A stretch of 64,000 nucleotides of DNA, from positions 1 to 64,000 of the forward strand of contig NZ_VJXX01000001.1 of the NCBI RefSeq assembly GCF_009377195.2. Reading direction: 5' to 3'. Numbering within the stretch: position 1 is the stretch's first letter; each line of letters opens with the position of its first letter. Origin of the DNA: Arthrobacter bussei (GTDB taxonomy: Bacteria; Actinomycetota; Actinomycetes; Actinomycetales; Micrococcaceae). Below, piece by piece: positions 40,258 through 50,790 of the stretch. The notes below the pieces were generated by a model. The model saw only the letters and a program-made list of their open reading frames with translations. It searched no databases and was not told where the DNA came from. The position numbers and the translations under genes were made by a program.

Positions 40258-41592
40258 ATGACGAACCACCAGATGATCCTGGGCATGCACTTGGGCAACG
40301 GATACGGATCCCAGAGTTCAGCCTGGCGCGCCCCTGGCGTCGATCCTGCGAACTACTCGAGCTTCGACGCGCAGGTCCGCTACGCCCAGACCGCCGAGCG
40401 AGGGAAGTTCGCCTTCCTGTTCCTCCCGGACTTCCCCGGCCTGCAGGCCGACGTGGACCACGAGGCCCCCTCGATGACTTTGGAACCGATGATGACCCTC
40501 GCGGCGATCGCCCGAGCCACAGAGCGTATCGGCCTCGTCGCTACCGGGTCCACGAGCTTCACTGAGCCTTTCAACCTCGCACGCCAGTTCAAGGCCCTGG
40601 ACGTGATGAGCCACGGCCGTGCCGGGTGGAACGCGGTCACGACCAGTGACCCAGCTGCTGCGGCGAACTTCGGCCAGGCCCTGGCATCCCGCCCGGACCG
40701 CTACCAGCGCGCCCACGAGACGATCCAGATCGCTCAGGCCCTCTGGGGAAGCTGGGAGCAGGACGCCTGGATCAAGGACAAGAAAACGGGCCGCTTCGCC
40801 GACCCTGAAAAGATCCAGGCGGTCAACATGCAGGGCGGGCATGTTGCCTCCCGCGGGCCGCTGCCCATTCCACCGTCCGAACAGGGCCAGCCCGTCATCT
40901 TCTCAGCTGGTGGAGGCGCAAACGGACTTGAGATCGCCGGCCGCTACGCCAATGGCGTCATCGGTGCCACGTTCACCATCGACGACGCCCGCGCACAGCG
41001 CCAGGCATACCGCGACGCCGCAGCCACGGCAGGACGGAACCCGGATGAGATCACGTTCTTCGCCGGAGTCATGCCCGCGATCGGCAAGACCAAACGTGCC
41101 GCCCTTGACCGGCGCGTACAACTCGCTGAGCTCACTGCAGCATCCCGTGTCCCCTACCTCGGCTCGATGCTGAACCTTCACCTAGACCCTAGCCAGCTCG
41201 ACGAACCACTGACCGCTCAGCAGCTGGCGGTCGCCGCCCCGAGCCCGTTCGACCCCCGCTCACCCCGAGCGCTCGAGGTCGCCCGTGAGGGATGGACGCT
41301 CCGCGACATCCTCGCCCACGGCGTCATCGACTACCACCCCACCCCCGTCGGTGAAGCATCAGTGACCGCGGACCACATGCAGGAATGGTTCGAAGCCGGC
41401 GCCTGCGACGGATTCTGGGTCTCCATCGACGTCAACGAGGACGGCATCGACACCTTCGTCGACGAGGTCGTGCCACTCCTGCAGGAACGCGGCATCTACC
41501 ACCACGACTACGACGGCACCACCCTCCGCGACCACCTCCACGCACCCGCCCAATACGGACTCGACCCACGCCTCGGCGACTCCACGTCATGA
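40258..41592 (+). CDS. NtaA/DmoA-family FMN-dependent monooxygenase (luciferase-like)
   Basis: 444 residues from ATG 40258 (GAGGAGAAGTG upstream). Class marks: ARATERIGLVATGSTSFTEP, HGRAGWNAVTTSDPAAAANF and QPVIFSAGGGANGLEIAGRY, as in nitrilotriacetate, dibenzothiophene and DmoA-type monooxygenases that use FMNH2 from a partner reductase. No flavin reductase gene is adjacent. The substrate is unknown; co-control with an exporter suggests a role in coping with or using a xenobiotic. Confidence 0.85.
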   Translation: MTNHQMILGMHLGNGYGSQSSAWRAPGVDPANYSSFDAQVRYAQTAERGKFAFLFLPDFPGLQADVDHEAPSMTLEPMMTLAAIARATERIGLVATGSTSFTEPFNLARQFKALDVMSHGRAGWNAVTTSDPAAAANFGQALASRPDRYQRAHETIQIAQALWGSWEQDAWIKDKKTGRFADPEKIQAVNMQGGHVASRGPLPIPPSEQGQPVIFSAGGGANGLEIAGRYANGVIGATFTIDDARAQRQAYRDAAATAGRNPDEITFFAGVMPAIGKTKRAALDRRVQLAELTAASRVPYLGSMLNLHLDPSQLDEPLTAQQLAVAAPSPFDPRSPRALEVAREGWTLRDILAHGVIDYHPTPVGEASVTADHMQEWFEAGACDGFWVSIDVNEDGIDTFVDEVVPLLQERGIYHHDYDGTTLRDHLHAPAQYGLDPRLGDSTS

Positions 41593-42090
41593 AGAACCAG
41601 CCGCACAGCACACCCGCACACCCGTCACTGGAGCGAGTACCGACTCCACGCGGACCACCGCGCGGGTGGTACTGCAGCTTTCCTCATCGGCTCGTCCTCC
41701 CGCCGCCGCGCGTCGTCGATGATGTACCCGGCGCCGGGGCGTGGTGTCCACTGGGCATCCACCTGCTGCCGGTCGCACCGTGGAGAGAGTCCATGTACCG
41801 CTGGAGTACCGCGCGGAATATCCGGTACGAGCGGCCTATGCGAACGCTGTACAGCGTCCCTGACGGCACCGGGCTGTACACCGTCATCTTCTACACCCTC
41901 ATGGTCAGCGCGATCTCCCCCACCGTCAGGTATCCCGTCGCGGGGTGCAATTCTGCCGGTCCTGAATGTACGCGCGACCACGATCCCCCCTTCCGTCGGC
42001 TCGGCTTCCCGGTCGCGTGGGGCCTGGGGCGCGGAGCGCGCGGCGGCGCGACGGCGCCGGAGCGCCCGTCGGGTCTGTAGGCTTTCCCTC
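41593..42090. other. gene-poor stretch near the border with the core
   Basis: No well-supported gene. A minus-strand frame at 41684-41887 (67 residues, SYRIFRAVLQRYMDSLHG near its middle, GAGG nine bases upstream) could be a small gene, but it has no family and an atypical proline/threonine end. The accessory region probably gives way to chromosomal DNA hereabouts. Confidence 0.4.
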
Positions 42091-42929
42091 ATGCACGATG
42101 CCCTTGGTCCCGCGACGCTCGACTCCGCGACGAGCGGAGCGGGCGGAGTACCTGGCGCCGTGCAGGGAGTCGCGAGCCTCCGCAGCTCCGGCGGTACGGT
42201 ACCGGAGGTATCGACGCCTGCTGTCGACGGCGAGCCAAGCCCGCTGGCGCGATCGGGAGCCACCCCGGCAGTCCTTGAGCAGTTGACGGACCTCGGCGCG
42301 CAGCTCTTCGGCGCTGATCGCGCGGTACCCTGCGGTCTCATGTTCAGGCGCGAGGGCGGACAGGCACTCTTCCTCAGTGTCTCCCCCGCGGTTCTGGCGC
42401 TCTACGCCGCCCTCAACACGCAGCATGCGGCGGACGCCGGACCCGCTCCCCTGGCCCTCGAGGCGCCGGGCCTGCAGGTGGCTGATGACACGAGAGATCC
42501 GACCTACCCCCGTTCTTCGCGGTGACCGCGGCGGTGGGATTCCTCTCGATTCTCAGCATCCCCCTCGCCCTCGACGGCGGGGACCGAGCGGCTCTGAACT
42601 TCTACGCGCGCCCCGCCGCGTTCTTCACCCCGGAGCGCCAGCACACCGCGGCTGTCTTCGCGGAACAGGCCGGCGCGACGGCGCGGGCGCACGTCCGGCT
42701 GAAGGCCAGCGAGAAGCTTTCGGACGACCTGCAGGCGGCCATGCGGTCCAGGACCGGCATCGACATCGCGATCGGGATCATCGTCGCCCAGAACCGCTGC
42801 TCGCAGGACGAGGCCTTCGGCATCCTCAAGCGCGCCTCGATGGCCCGCAACATCAAGCTGAAGGACCTCGCGGCGGGCATCATCACCCAGGCAGGCGGAG
42901 CCGGGACCCGCACGCACTTCGGCACCTGA
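42091..42929 (+). pseudogene. GAF-ANTAR regulator interrupted by a one-base frameshift
   Basis: From ATG 42091 the first frame covers a variable N terminus and the first half of a GAF domain (LTDLGAQLFGADRAVPCGLM) and stops at 42525. The rest, in the next frame, is FLSILSIPLALDGGDRAALN and an ANTAR domain: LQAAMRSRTGIDIAIGIIVA, CSQDEAFGILKRASMARNI. A run of five Cs at 42507-42511 is the likely site: six would restore one reading frame of about 279 codons. ANTAR proteins bind RNA hairpins to prevent termination. It is either a real loss or phase-variable C-tract, or an assembly error. Confidence 0.75.
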
Positions 42930-43062
42930 TGCGCCTCGTAGCAGGAGTGCCGGATGATGACAGGTGCAGGATGCAGCCGCTCGATCACCGGCGTCGTCCG
43001 CGCCTCGCCCCCACCACACGGAATGGGACCGGACGACCGGGACCATCGATCTCGGAGACTCC

Positions 43063-43839
43063 ATGAGCAGCCAGGTGCAGATCACCACGACCACCCGCGC
43101 GTTGTCCGAGGCGAACCTGGAGCTGTCACAGCTCTGGATGCGGTACTACGCGATCGGCGGGGCCGTCTCGGGTTACGAGGTGGAGGCGTATCTCGGTGGG
43201 CTGCTGATCCTGCCCGGAGTGGAGCGGAATCTTCTCGCTGACGCCATGAACGAGCTGCTCGAGCAGACCTCCGTCCTGACGCGGGTGCCGCAGAGCGGGA
43301 CGCAGTCCGACGGCGGCACGGAACAGGACCCGAGGAGGGCCCTGGGAGCGGCGGCCGCATTCCTGTTCACGGACGGCGAGGCCGAGCAGGAGCGCCTCGA
43401 CGCCGTCACCCGCACCCACCTGCTGGACACCGCTTCGGAGCAGCGATTCGACCGGTACACCGCCCTGGTGCGGACGCACCTCGGGGTGAGCTCCTCGATC
43501 ATCGCCCTGATCGACGACCACAGGATGTTCCTGAAGTCAGTCCTCGGACCGATCGAGCAGAACCTGCCCCGGGAGATCACGTTCTGCAATGCGACGATCC
43601 GGAATGCAGGGCCGCTGATCGTCCCGGACGCCCTGGAGGACGCACGCTTCGCCTCGAATCCCCTGGTGCTCGGGGAACCCCGCATCCGCTTCTACGCGGG
43701 CTATCCCCTGCGCGGCCAGGGCGGGTGGACCGTGGGCACCCTCTGCGCGATCGACCAGGCGCCGCGCGACTTCAGCGCAGCGGACGAGCGGTTCCTGCAG
43801 GAGGTGGCCCTCGCGGTCGAGGCCGAGATCGCCCGCTGA
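43063..43839 (+). CDS. GAF-domain sensor protein
   Basis: 258 residues from ATG 43063 with CGGAG upstream. The N-terminal domain (about 15-65) reads LWMRYYAIGGAVSGYEVEAY and is shared with the proteins at 29019 and 31968. The GAF domain (about 110-258) contains LLDTASEQRFDRYTALVRTH, FLKSVLGPIEQNLPREITFC and IRFYAGYPLRGQGGWTVGTL. No output domain. It follows the GAF-ANTAR gene by 133 bases on the same strand and may signal to it. Confidence 0.8.
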   Translation: MSSQVQITTTTRALSEANLELSQLWMRYYAIGGAVSGYEVEAYLGGLLILPGVERNLLADAMNELLEQTSVLTRVPQSGTQSDGGTEQDPRRALGAAAAFLFTDGEAEQERLDAVTRTHLLDTASEQRFDRYTALVRTHLGVSSSIIALIDDHRMFLKSVLGPIEQNLPREITFCNATIRNAGPLIVPDALEDARFASNPLVLGEPRIRFYAGYPLRGQGGWTVGTLCAIDQAPRDFSAADERFLQEVALAVEAEIAR

Positions 43840-43881
43840 CATACTCGACGCGGCAGGATCGGATGCGTCGGCTGGACGCAG

Positions 43882-43920
43882 GAAGCCCCCGTCCCGCGGG
43901 AGGCGGGTGACGGGAGCTTC
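43882..43920. terminator. bidirectional terminator between GAF gene and nusB
   Basis: GAAGCCCCCGTC (43882-43893) pairs with GACGGGAGCTTC (43909-43920) with one mismatch around ccgcgggaggcgggt. It lies between convergent genes. Confidence 0.6.
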
Positions 43921-43938
43921 GGGTCGCGCGGGCGGTGA

Positions 43939-44349
43939 CTACGCCAGGAGCGTCGGCTTCAGCTGCTGCAGACGGCCGAGCAGCCCGTTGACGAACTTGG
44001 GCGACTCGTCGGTGGAGAGCATCTTCGCGAGCTCGACCGCCTCGCTCACGGCGACGCCGTCGGGGACGTCGTCGTTGTAGAGCAGTTCCCAGCTCCCGAT
44101 CCGGAGGATCATGAGGTCGACGGCGGGCATCCGGTCGAGGGTCCAGCCCTGGGAGTAGGTGCTCAGGAACTCGTCGATCTGCTCCTGGTGCTCCAGGACG
44201 CCCTCGACGACATCGACGGTGTAGTCGGCGATCACCATGTCGGTCTTCTCCCGGCGGGCGCGGATGACCTCCAGGGCCGGCATCTCACGCTGCGTCGACT
44301 CGAACAGGATGTCCAGGGCCCGGCGTCGCGCCTTGCTGCGTGCGCTCAC
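43939..44349 (-). CDS. nusB: transcription antitermination factor NusB
   Basis: 136 residues, normal length. Seen: [18 protein letters not shown] at the start with the arginine-rich helix, [20 protein letters not shown], and [20 protein letters not shown] plus [17 protein letters not shown] and FVNGLLGRL. It binds rRNA boxA with NusE for antitermination of rRNA operons. It overlaps the efp stop (ATGA) and ends the aroE...nusB run. In related genomes pyrR and pyrB usually follow; here the GAF genes do. Confidence 0.95.
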   Translation of the reverse strand: MSARSKARRRALDILFESTQREMPALEVIRARREKTDMVIADYTVDVVEGVLEHQEQIDEFLSTYSQGWTLDRMPAVDLMILRIGSWELLYNDDVPDGVAVSEAVELAKMLSTDESPKFVNGLLGRLQQLKPTLLA

Positions 44350-44909
44350 TCGTTGACGCGTCCCAGGTACTCGCCCGTGCGGGTGTCGACCTTGACCTTG
44401 GTGCCGTTGCCGAGGAAGAGGGGGACCTGGATCTCGTGGCCCGTCTCGACGGTGGCCGGCTTGGTGCCGCCGGTGGAGCGGTCACCCTGCAGACCGGGCT
44501 CCGTGTAGGTGATCTCGAGCGTGACCGAGGCCGGGAGCTCGACGTAGAGGGGCGAACCCTCGTGCATGGCGATCGTGGCCATCTGGCTCTCCAGCATGAA
44601 ATTGGCCGCGTTGCCGACCGTCTTGCCCGGGACCGTGATCTGGTCGTAGTCCGTGGTGTCCATGAAGACGAAGTCCTCGCCGTCCTTGTACAGGTACTGG
44701 TAATCGCGGCGGTCCACGGTGGCCGTCTCGATCTTCAGGCCGGCGTTGAAGGTCTTGTCGACGACCTTCCCCGAGAGGATGTTGCGGAGCTTGGTACGGA
44801 CGAAGGCGCCACCCTTGCCGGGCTTGACGTGCTGGAACTCGAGGACGTTCCAGAGGTTGCCCTCGAGCTTCAGCACAGTGCCGTTCTTGATGTCGTTCGT
44901 GGTCGCCAC
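44346..44909 (-). CDS. efp: elongation factor P
   Basis: 187 residues from GTG 44909, the standard EF-P length; the longer frame to 44951 is not needed. [20 protein letters not shown] at the N terminus, the [15 protein letters not shown] loop with the conserved lysine at the modified position, and the C-terminal SSU-like domain ending [11 protein letters not shown] rescues ribosomes stalled at polyproline. It sits between aroB and nusB as in other Micrococcaceae. Confidence 0.95.
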   Translation of the reverse strand: MATTNDIKNGTVLKLEGNLWNVLEFQHVKPGKGGAFVRTKLRNILSGKVVDKTFNAGLKIETATVDRRDYQYLYKDGEDFVFMDTTDYDQITVPGKTVGNAANFMLESQMATIAMHEGSPLYVELPASVTLEITYTEPGLQGDRSTGGTKPATVETGHEIQVPLFLGNGTKVKVDTRTGEYLGRVNE

Positions 44910-45081
44910 AGATTCACTTTCGTCGGTTTCGTACGTGTCGTCGTCGGACACGGGAGCGGATGGGCCGGCCGAGGCGCAGCGGGCACGCCGGAGCGCGCCG
45001 AAAGTCCGTGGTCCAGTCTACCCTGCGCACGCGGACCGGCTGCTAGGGACCCAGCAGTCCGTGGAACGGCCGGGGGCCTGG

Positions 45082-46818
<1,737 letters not shown>

Positions 46819-46819
<1 letters not shown>

Positions 46820-48027
46820 CAGGCCTGCGCGGAGCCCAGGAACTCCGGGATGTTCTCGAGGTAGGTGCGGAGATTCCGCCTGGTCTCCTCGAGGGAGTCG
46901 CCGCCGAACTTCTCGGTGACCGCTTCGGCGAGGACCAGGGCCGTCATGGCCTCGGCGACGACGCCGGCCGCGGGCACGGCGCAGACGTCCGACCGCTGGT
47001 GGTGGGCACGGGCGGCGGCACCGGTGCTCACGTCCACGGTGCGCAGGGCCCGCGGTACGGTCGCGATGGGCTTCATGGCAGCGCGGACGCGCAGGACGTC
47101 CCCGATGCTCATGCCGCCCTCGATCCCGCCGGCACGGTTGCTGGCACGAACGATCTTGCCGTCGTCGTCGCGGATGATCTCGTCATGGGCGGCGGTGCCG
47201 CGGCGCGCCGCGGTCTCGAAGCCGTCGCCGACCTCGACGCCCTTGATCGCCTGGATGCCCATGAGTGCCGCGGCGAGCCGGGAGTCGAGGCGCCGGTCCC
47301 AGTGCACGTAGCTGCCGAGCCCGGGCGGAAGGCCGTAGGCCACCACCTCGACGACACCGCCGAGGGTCTCGCCCTCTTTGTGTGCGGCGTCGACCTCGGC
47401 CACCATGGCGTCCGAGGTGTCGCGGTGGAAGCAGCGCAGGGGGTCTGTGTCGAGGGCGATGACGTCGCTCGGCCTCGGCAGCGGGGCGTCCTCGGGCACG
47501 GACACCGAGGCGATGGACACCGTGTGGCTGACGAGGCGGATGCCGAGGCCCTCGAGGAACTTCACGGCGACGGCGCCAAGCGCCACGCGCGTGGCGGTCT
47601 CGCGGGCGCTGGCCCGTTCCAGCACGGGGCGCGCCTCGTCGAAGCCGTACTTCTGCATCCCGGTGAAGTCTGCGTGTCCGGGCCGCGGCCGCGTGAGGGG
47701 TGCGTTGCGCGCGGAATCAGCGAGCTCGGCGGCGTCCTGCTCGCTCAGTGGATCGGCGGACATGATCTTGTCCCACTTGGGCCACTCGGTGTTCGCGACC
47801 TCGATGGCCACGGGACCGCCCTGCGTCACGCCGTGGCGCACACCGCCGATGATCCGGACCTGGTCCTGCTCGAACTTCATCCGGGCGCCGCGACCGTAGC
47901 CGAGCCGGCGCCGGGCCAGGGACTCCTGGATGTCGGTACTCGTGATACCCACCCCGGCGGGCATCCCCTCGATGATCCCGACCACGGCGGGGCCGTGCGA
48001 TTCTCCTGCCGTCAGCCAACGCAACAT
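46819..48027 (-). CDS. aroC: chorismate synthase
   Basis: 402 residues from ATG 48027, where the family starts ([14 protein letters not shown]). FMN-binding regions [35 protein letters not shown] and [15 protein letters not shown] are intact, as is the C-terminal [20 protein letters not shown]. Last step of the shikimate pathway. Two in-frame upstream ATGs exist and cannot be excluded. Confidence 0.97.
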
Positions 48028-48059
48028 GGCTCCCATACTGCCATGCAGCACGGCGGTGA

Positions 48060-48923
48060 TCAGCGTCGGGTCGCGCCGACCGCGTCACACATCACGCCGA
48101 GCACCGCGGCACGGTCCTGCGCCACCTCGGGGAAGAACAGGCGCACCTGCTCCACCGCCTGGTGGAGCAGCATGTCGAGGCCGGGGACGATGGTCCCGCC
48201 GGCGCGCTCCCACGCGTCCGCGAGCACGCTCGGCCAGGGGTCGTAGGCGACGTCGAGCAGTGTCGCCTGCGTCCGGAAGCGCGCATCGGTGGCGAGTTCC
48301 CTGCCGAGACCGTCGGCCGCCCGCGGCGGGAGCGTCGAGACGACGACGTCAGCGGACCGCACGCGTTCCCCCGCCCTGTCCCAGGGCTGGAGGGAGACGT
48401 CGAGCCCGAGGGCCGAGCCGATCCGCAGCAGATCGGCGGCCGCACCAGGGCGCCGGACCACCACCGAGACGGAGCGCGCTCCGAGCCCGGCCAGACCTGC
48501 CACCGCAGCGGCTGCGGTGCCACCACCTCCGAGGATCACGCCGCGCGCAGGACCGTCGACACCCGCGGCGGCCAGGGCATGCGAGATACCGGTGACGTCG
48601 GTGTTGTACGCCTGCAGGCGGATACCACCGCCGGCGTGATCGACCACAACGGTGTTCGCGACGCCGAGGACTGCAGCGAGCTCCGAGACGCCGTCGGCCA
48701 GCCGTGCGATGCCGGGCTTGAGCGGCATGGTGACGGACAGTCCCCGCCAGCCCGGCGTGCTCCTCACGTCGGTGATGAACCCGGTCAGCGCGGACTCCGG
48801 CACGTCGATGGCGCTGTAGTCGCAGTCGACGCCGATGAAGCGGTAGGCCGCCGCGTGCAGGACGGGCGACTTCGAATGACCGATCGGCGAACCGATCACG
48901 GCGGCGCGCAGGTCACACGCCAC
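48060..48923 (-). CDS. aroE: shikimate dehydrogenase
   Basis: 287 residues from GTG 48923, chosen because GGGAGG lies four bases upstream; GTG 48941 would add six residues. [18 protein letters not shown] binds shikimate, VTMPLKP carries the catalytic lysine, YNTDVTG the aspartate, and [15 protein letters not shown] binds NADP. Reduces dehydroshikimate. It lies between mltG and aroC in the conserved order. Confidence 0.95.
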   Translation of the reverse strand: MACDLRAAVIGSPIGHSKSPVLHAAAYRFIGVDCDYSAIDVPESALTGFITDVRSTPGWRGLSVTMPLKPGIARLADGVSELAAVLGVANTVVVDHAGGGIRLQAYNTDVTGISHALAAAGVDGPARGVILGGGGTAAAAVAGLAGLGARSVSVVVRRPGAAADLLRIGSALGLDVSLQPWDRAGERVRSADVVVSTLPPRAADGLGRELATDARFRTQATLLDVAYDPWPSVLADAWERAGGTIVPGLDMLLHQAVEQVRLFFPEVAQDRAAVLGVMCDAVGATRR

Positions 48924-48941
48924 CGATCCTCCCGGAACCAC

Positions 48942-50171
48942 CTACTCGCAGCGCCCGGGGTTGTCCCCGCACCAGGCGTCGTACTCGGCGACGTACCGGA
49001 GGTGCTCCGCATAGGTCTCGGAGAACTTGGTCTCGGCCGTATCAAGGTTGACGGTCACCCAGAAGTAGAACGGCACGTCGGCGGGGTTGACGGTGGCGTC
49101 GATCGCCTCGTCGCTCGGCGAGCCGATCGGACCCTTCGGGAGCCCTGGATTGGCGAAGGTGTTGTACGGATTGCTGGTGTCCGCCTTCTCCTCGGGACTC
49201 AGCTGGTAGGTCCGTTTCCCGAGTCCGTAGGCCACCGTGGCGTCGGACTGCAGCAGGCCGTTCGTCTCGGTGTTCCCCGGGGTCAGGCGGTTGTTGATGG
49301 ACCCGGCGACGGTCGCGTAGTCGCCCTCGCCGGCTTCGGCCTGCACGATGCTCGCGATGGTCAGGATCCGGTACTGCTCGCTCGGGTCGGTGACGCCGTC
49401 CTGCGCGAGGCGATCGGTGGTCGCCTTGACCATCTCCGCCACGATCTCGGTGGCGGTGGCCTCGACGTCGAAGCGGTACTCGCCCGGGTGCAGGTAGCCC
49501 TCCAGGGACAGCGCCTCGGGTGGGAGCCCGAACTGCGTGGGCTCGGCGGCCAGGGCGTCGAACTCCGCCCGCGGGATACCCGTGGACGTGCTCAGGATGT
49601 CGAACACCTCACCCTGGCGCAGGTCGCGGGCGACCGCGGCGTAGGAGACGAGGGACGGATCCTCCCCGAGGAGTGCCTCTGCGGCAGCGGCGGCCGGCAT
49701 CTGGAGACGCATCTCGTACTCACCGGGCTGCACCTCGCGGCCCTCCGAGATACCACCGAGCGCGTCGATGAAGGTCTGCGAGTCCGCGACAATGTCCGCG
49801 CTCTCGAGTCCGGTGCCGATCGCCAGCGCGCCGGCGCCCTCGGGAACGGTGAAGACGGTCGGTTCGCCGCCCGGTCCGGCATAGTCCGTAACCTCGTTCA
49901 GGCCGATCGCGTCCCGGAGCATCAGCGCCGCCGCGTACACCGTTCCCGCGAAGAGCATGAGGACCACGAGCATGACGACCGTCCGGCGGAGACGCCGGCG
50001 CTGCTTGGCCTTGGAGGCCGGCCGGCGACGGTTGCGCCGGGGAGCCTCCTGGGCGGCGAAGAACTCCTCGACGGGTTCGGGGTGCGCGTAGTCGGCGTCG
50101 TCGTCGTACTCGTCCGCGTGCTGGTCCGGGCTGTCCTGGGGCGTGGAGGGGTTGTGGGTCCGATTGTTCAC
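48942..50171 (-). CDS. mltG: endolytic peptidoglycan transglycosylase MltG
   Basis: 409 residues: an acidic, disordered cytoplasmic part (1-60) with an arginine-rich stop, one membrane helix (TVVMLVVLMLFAGTVYAAAL) and the YceG domain outside. The catalytic region is LTIASIVQAEAGEGDYATVA with the conserved glutamate, followed by GSINNRL and YNTFANPGLPKGPIGSPSDE. It cleaves nascent peptidoglycan strands. Overlaps ruvX by four bases. Confidence 0.93.
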   Translation of the reverse strand: MNNRTHNPSTPQDSPDQHADEYDDDADYAHPEPVEEFFAAQEAPRRNRRRPASKAKQRRRLRRTVVMLVVLMLFAGTVYAAALMLRDAIGLNEVTDYAGPGGEPTVFTVPEGAGALAIGTGLESADIVADSQTFIDALGGISEGREVQPGEYEMRLQMPAAAAAEALLGEDPSLVSYAAVARDLRQGEVFDILSTSTGIPRAEFDALAAEPTQFGLPPEALSLEGYLHPGEYRFDVEATATEIVAEMVKATTDRLAQDGVTDPSEQYRILTIASIVQAEAGEGDYATVAGSINNRLTPGNTETNGLLQSDATVAYGLGKRTYQLSPEEKADTSNPYNTFANPGLPKGPIGSPSDEAIDATVNPADVPFYFWVTVNLDTAETKFSETYAEHLRYVAEYDAWCGDNPGRCE

Positions 50172-50782
50172 GACTCCTGGTCCCTCCTGCTCGGCGTGCT
50201 GTGCTTGATAACTGGCTCCTCCGTAGGGGTCAGCAACGGGCCCTGAGCGCCCGGTGCGTCACGCACAGGAACCGGATCCCCCACGTCCCGTTCACGTGAA
50301 CGTTGCATGTCGATGGCGTGCTGGAGAATTTCGACGGCCGCCACCTGATCCACTACCTTACGATGCTCCCGGCTGCTCAGACCAGCGGAATGTAGCGATC
50401 GGTGCGCGGATACGGTACTGAGCCGCTCGTCGACCAGCCGTACCGGTAACGGATGGGACTGCCGGGATAGTTCCCCCACAAGCAGGTCGGCGTACGTCCT
50501 CGCCATCTCCGCGGAGGCACCTTCCCTGCCGGACAGGTTCTTCGGCAACCCCACGATGATCTGCACGGCGCCCCGCTCGATGGCCTCCCGAACCACGATC
50601 CGGATGTCGCTGTTCCTGCGCGGGTCCCGCTTCATGGTGCGTACGGGCGTGGCGAGCAGGCCGTCACGGTCCGACGCCGCAAGACCGACACGGACCTGCC
50701 CGACGTCGACGCCCAGCTTGGGCCCCCAGGGGTACGGAGCCGCGGACCGGCCGGCCTCCGCTCCCCCGCCGCCCTTGGACAA
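50168..50782 (-). CDS. ruvX: Holliday junction resolvase-like protein RuvX (YqgF)
   Basis: 204 residues. LGVDVGQVRVGLAASD carries the first RNase H-fold aspartate, VGLPKNLSGREG the central motif and VRLVDERLSTVSAHRSL the C-terminal catalytic residues. The family is about 140-160 residues; here a C-terminal tail (about 165-204) is extra. It takes part in 16S rRNA 5'-end processing and maybe recombination. Next to alaS as in most actinobacteria. Confidence 0.93.
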   Translation of the reverse strand: MSKGGGGAEAGRSAAPYPWGPKLGVDVGQVRVGLAASDRDGLLATPVRTMKRDPRRNSDIRIVVREAIERGAVQIIVGLPKNLSGREGASAEMARTYADLLVGELSRQSHPLPVRLVDERLSTVSAHRSLHSAGLSSREHRKVVDQVAAVEILQHAIDMQRSRERDVGDPVPVRDAPGAQGPLLTPTEEPVIKHSTPSRRDQES

Positions 50783-50790
50783 CGGACCGG

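Noticed and set aside
41684-41887. 67-codon minus-strand frame before the GAF-ANTAR gene
   Set aside because: It has a possible ribosome-binding site but no family and a low-complexity end; kept only as a remark in the gene-poor entry.
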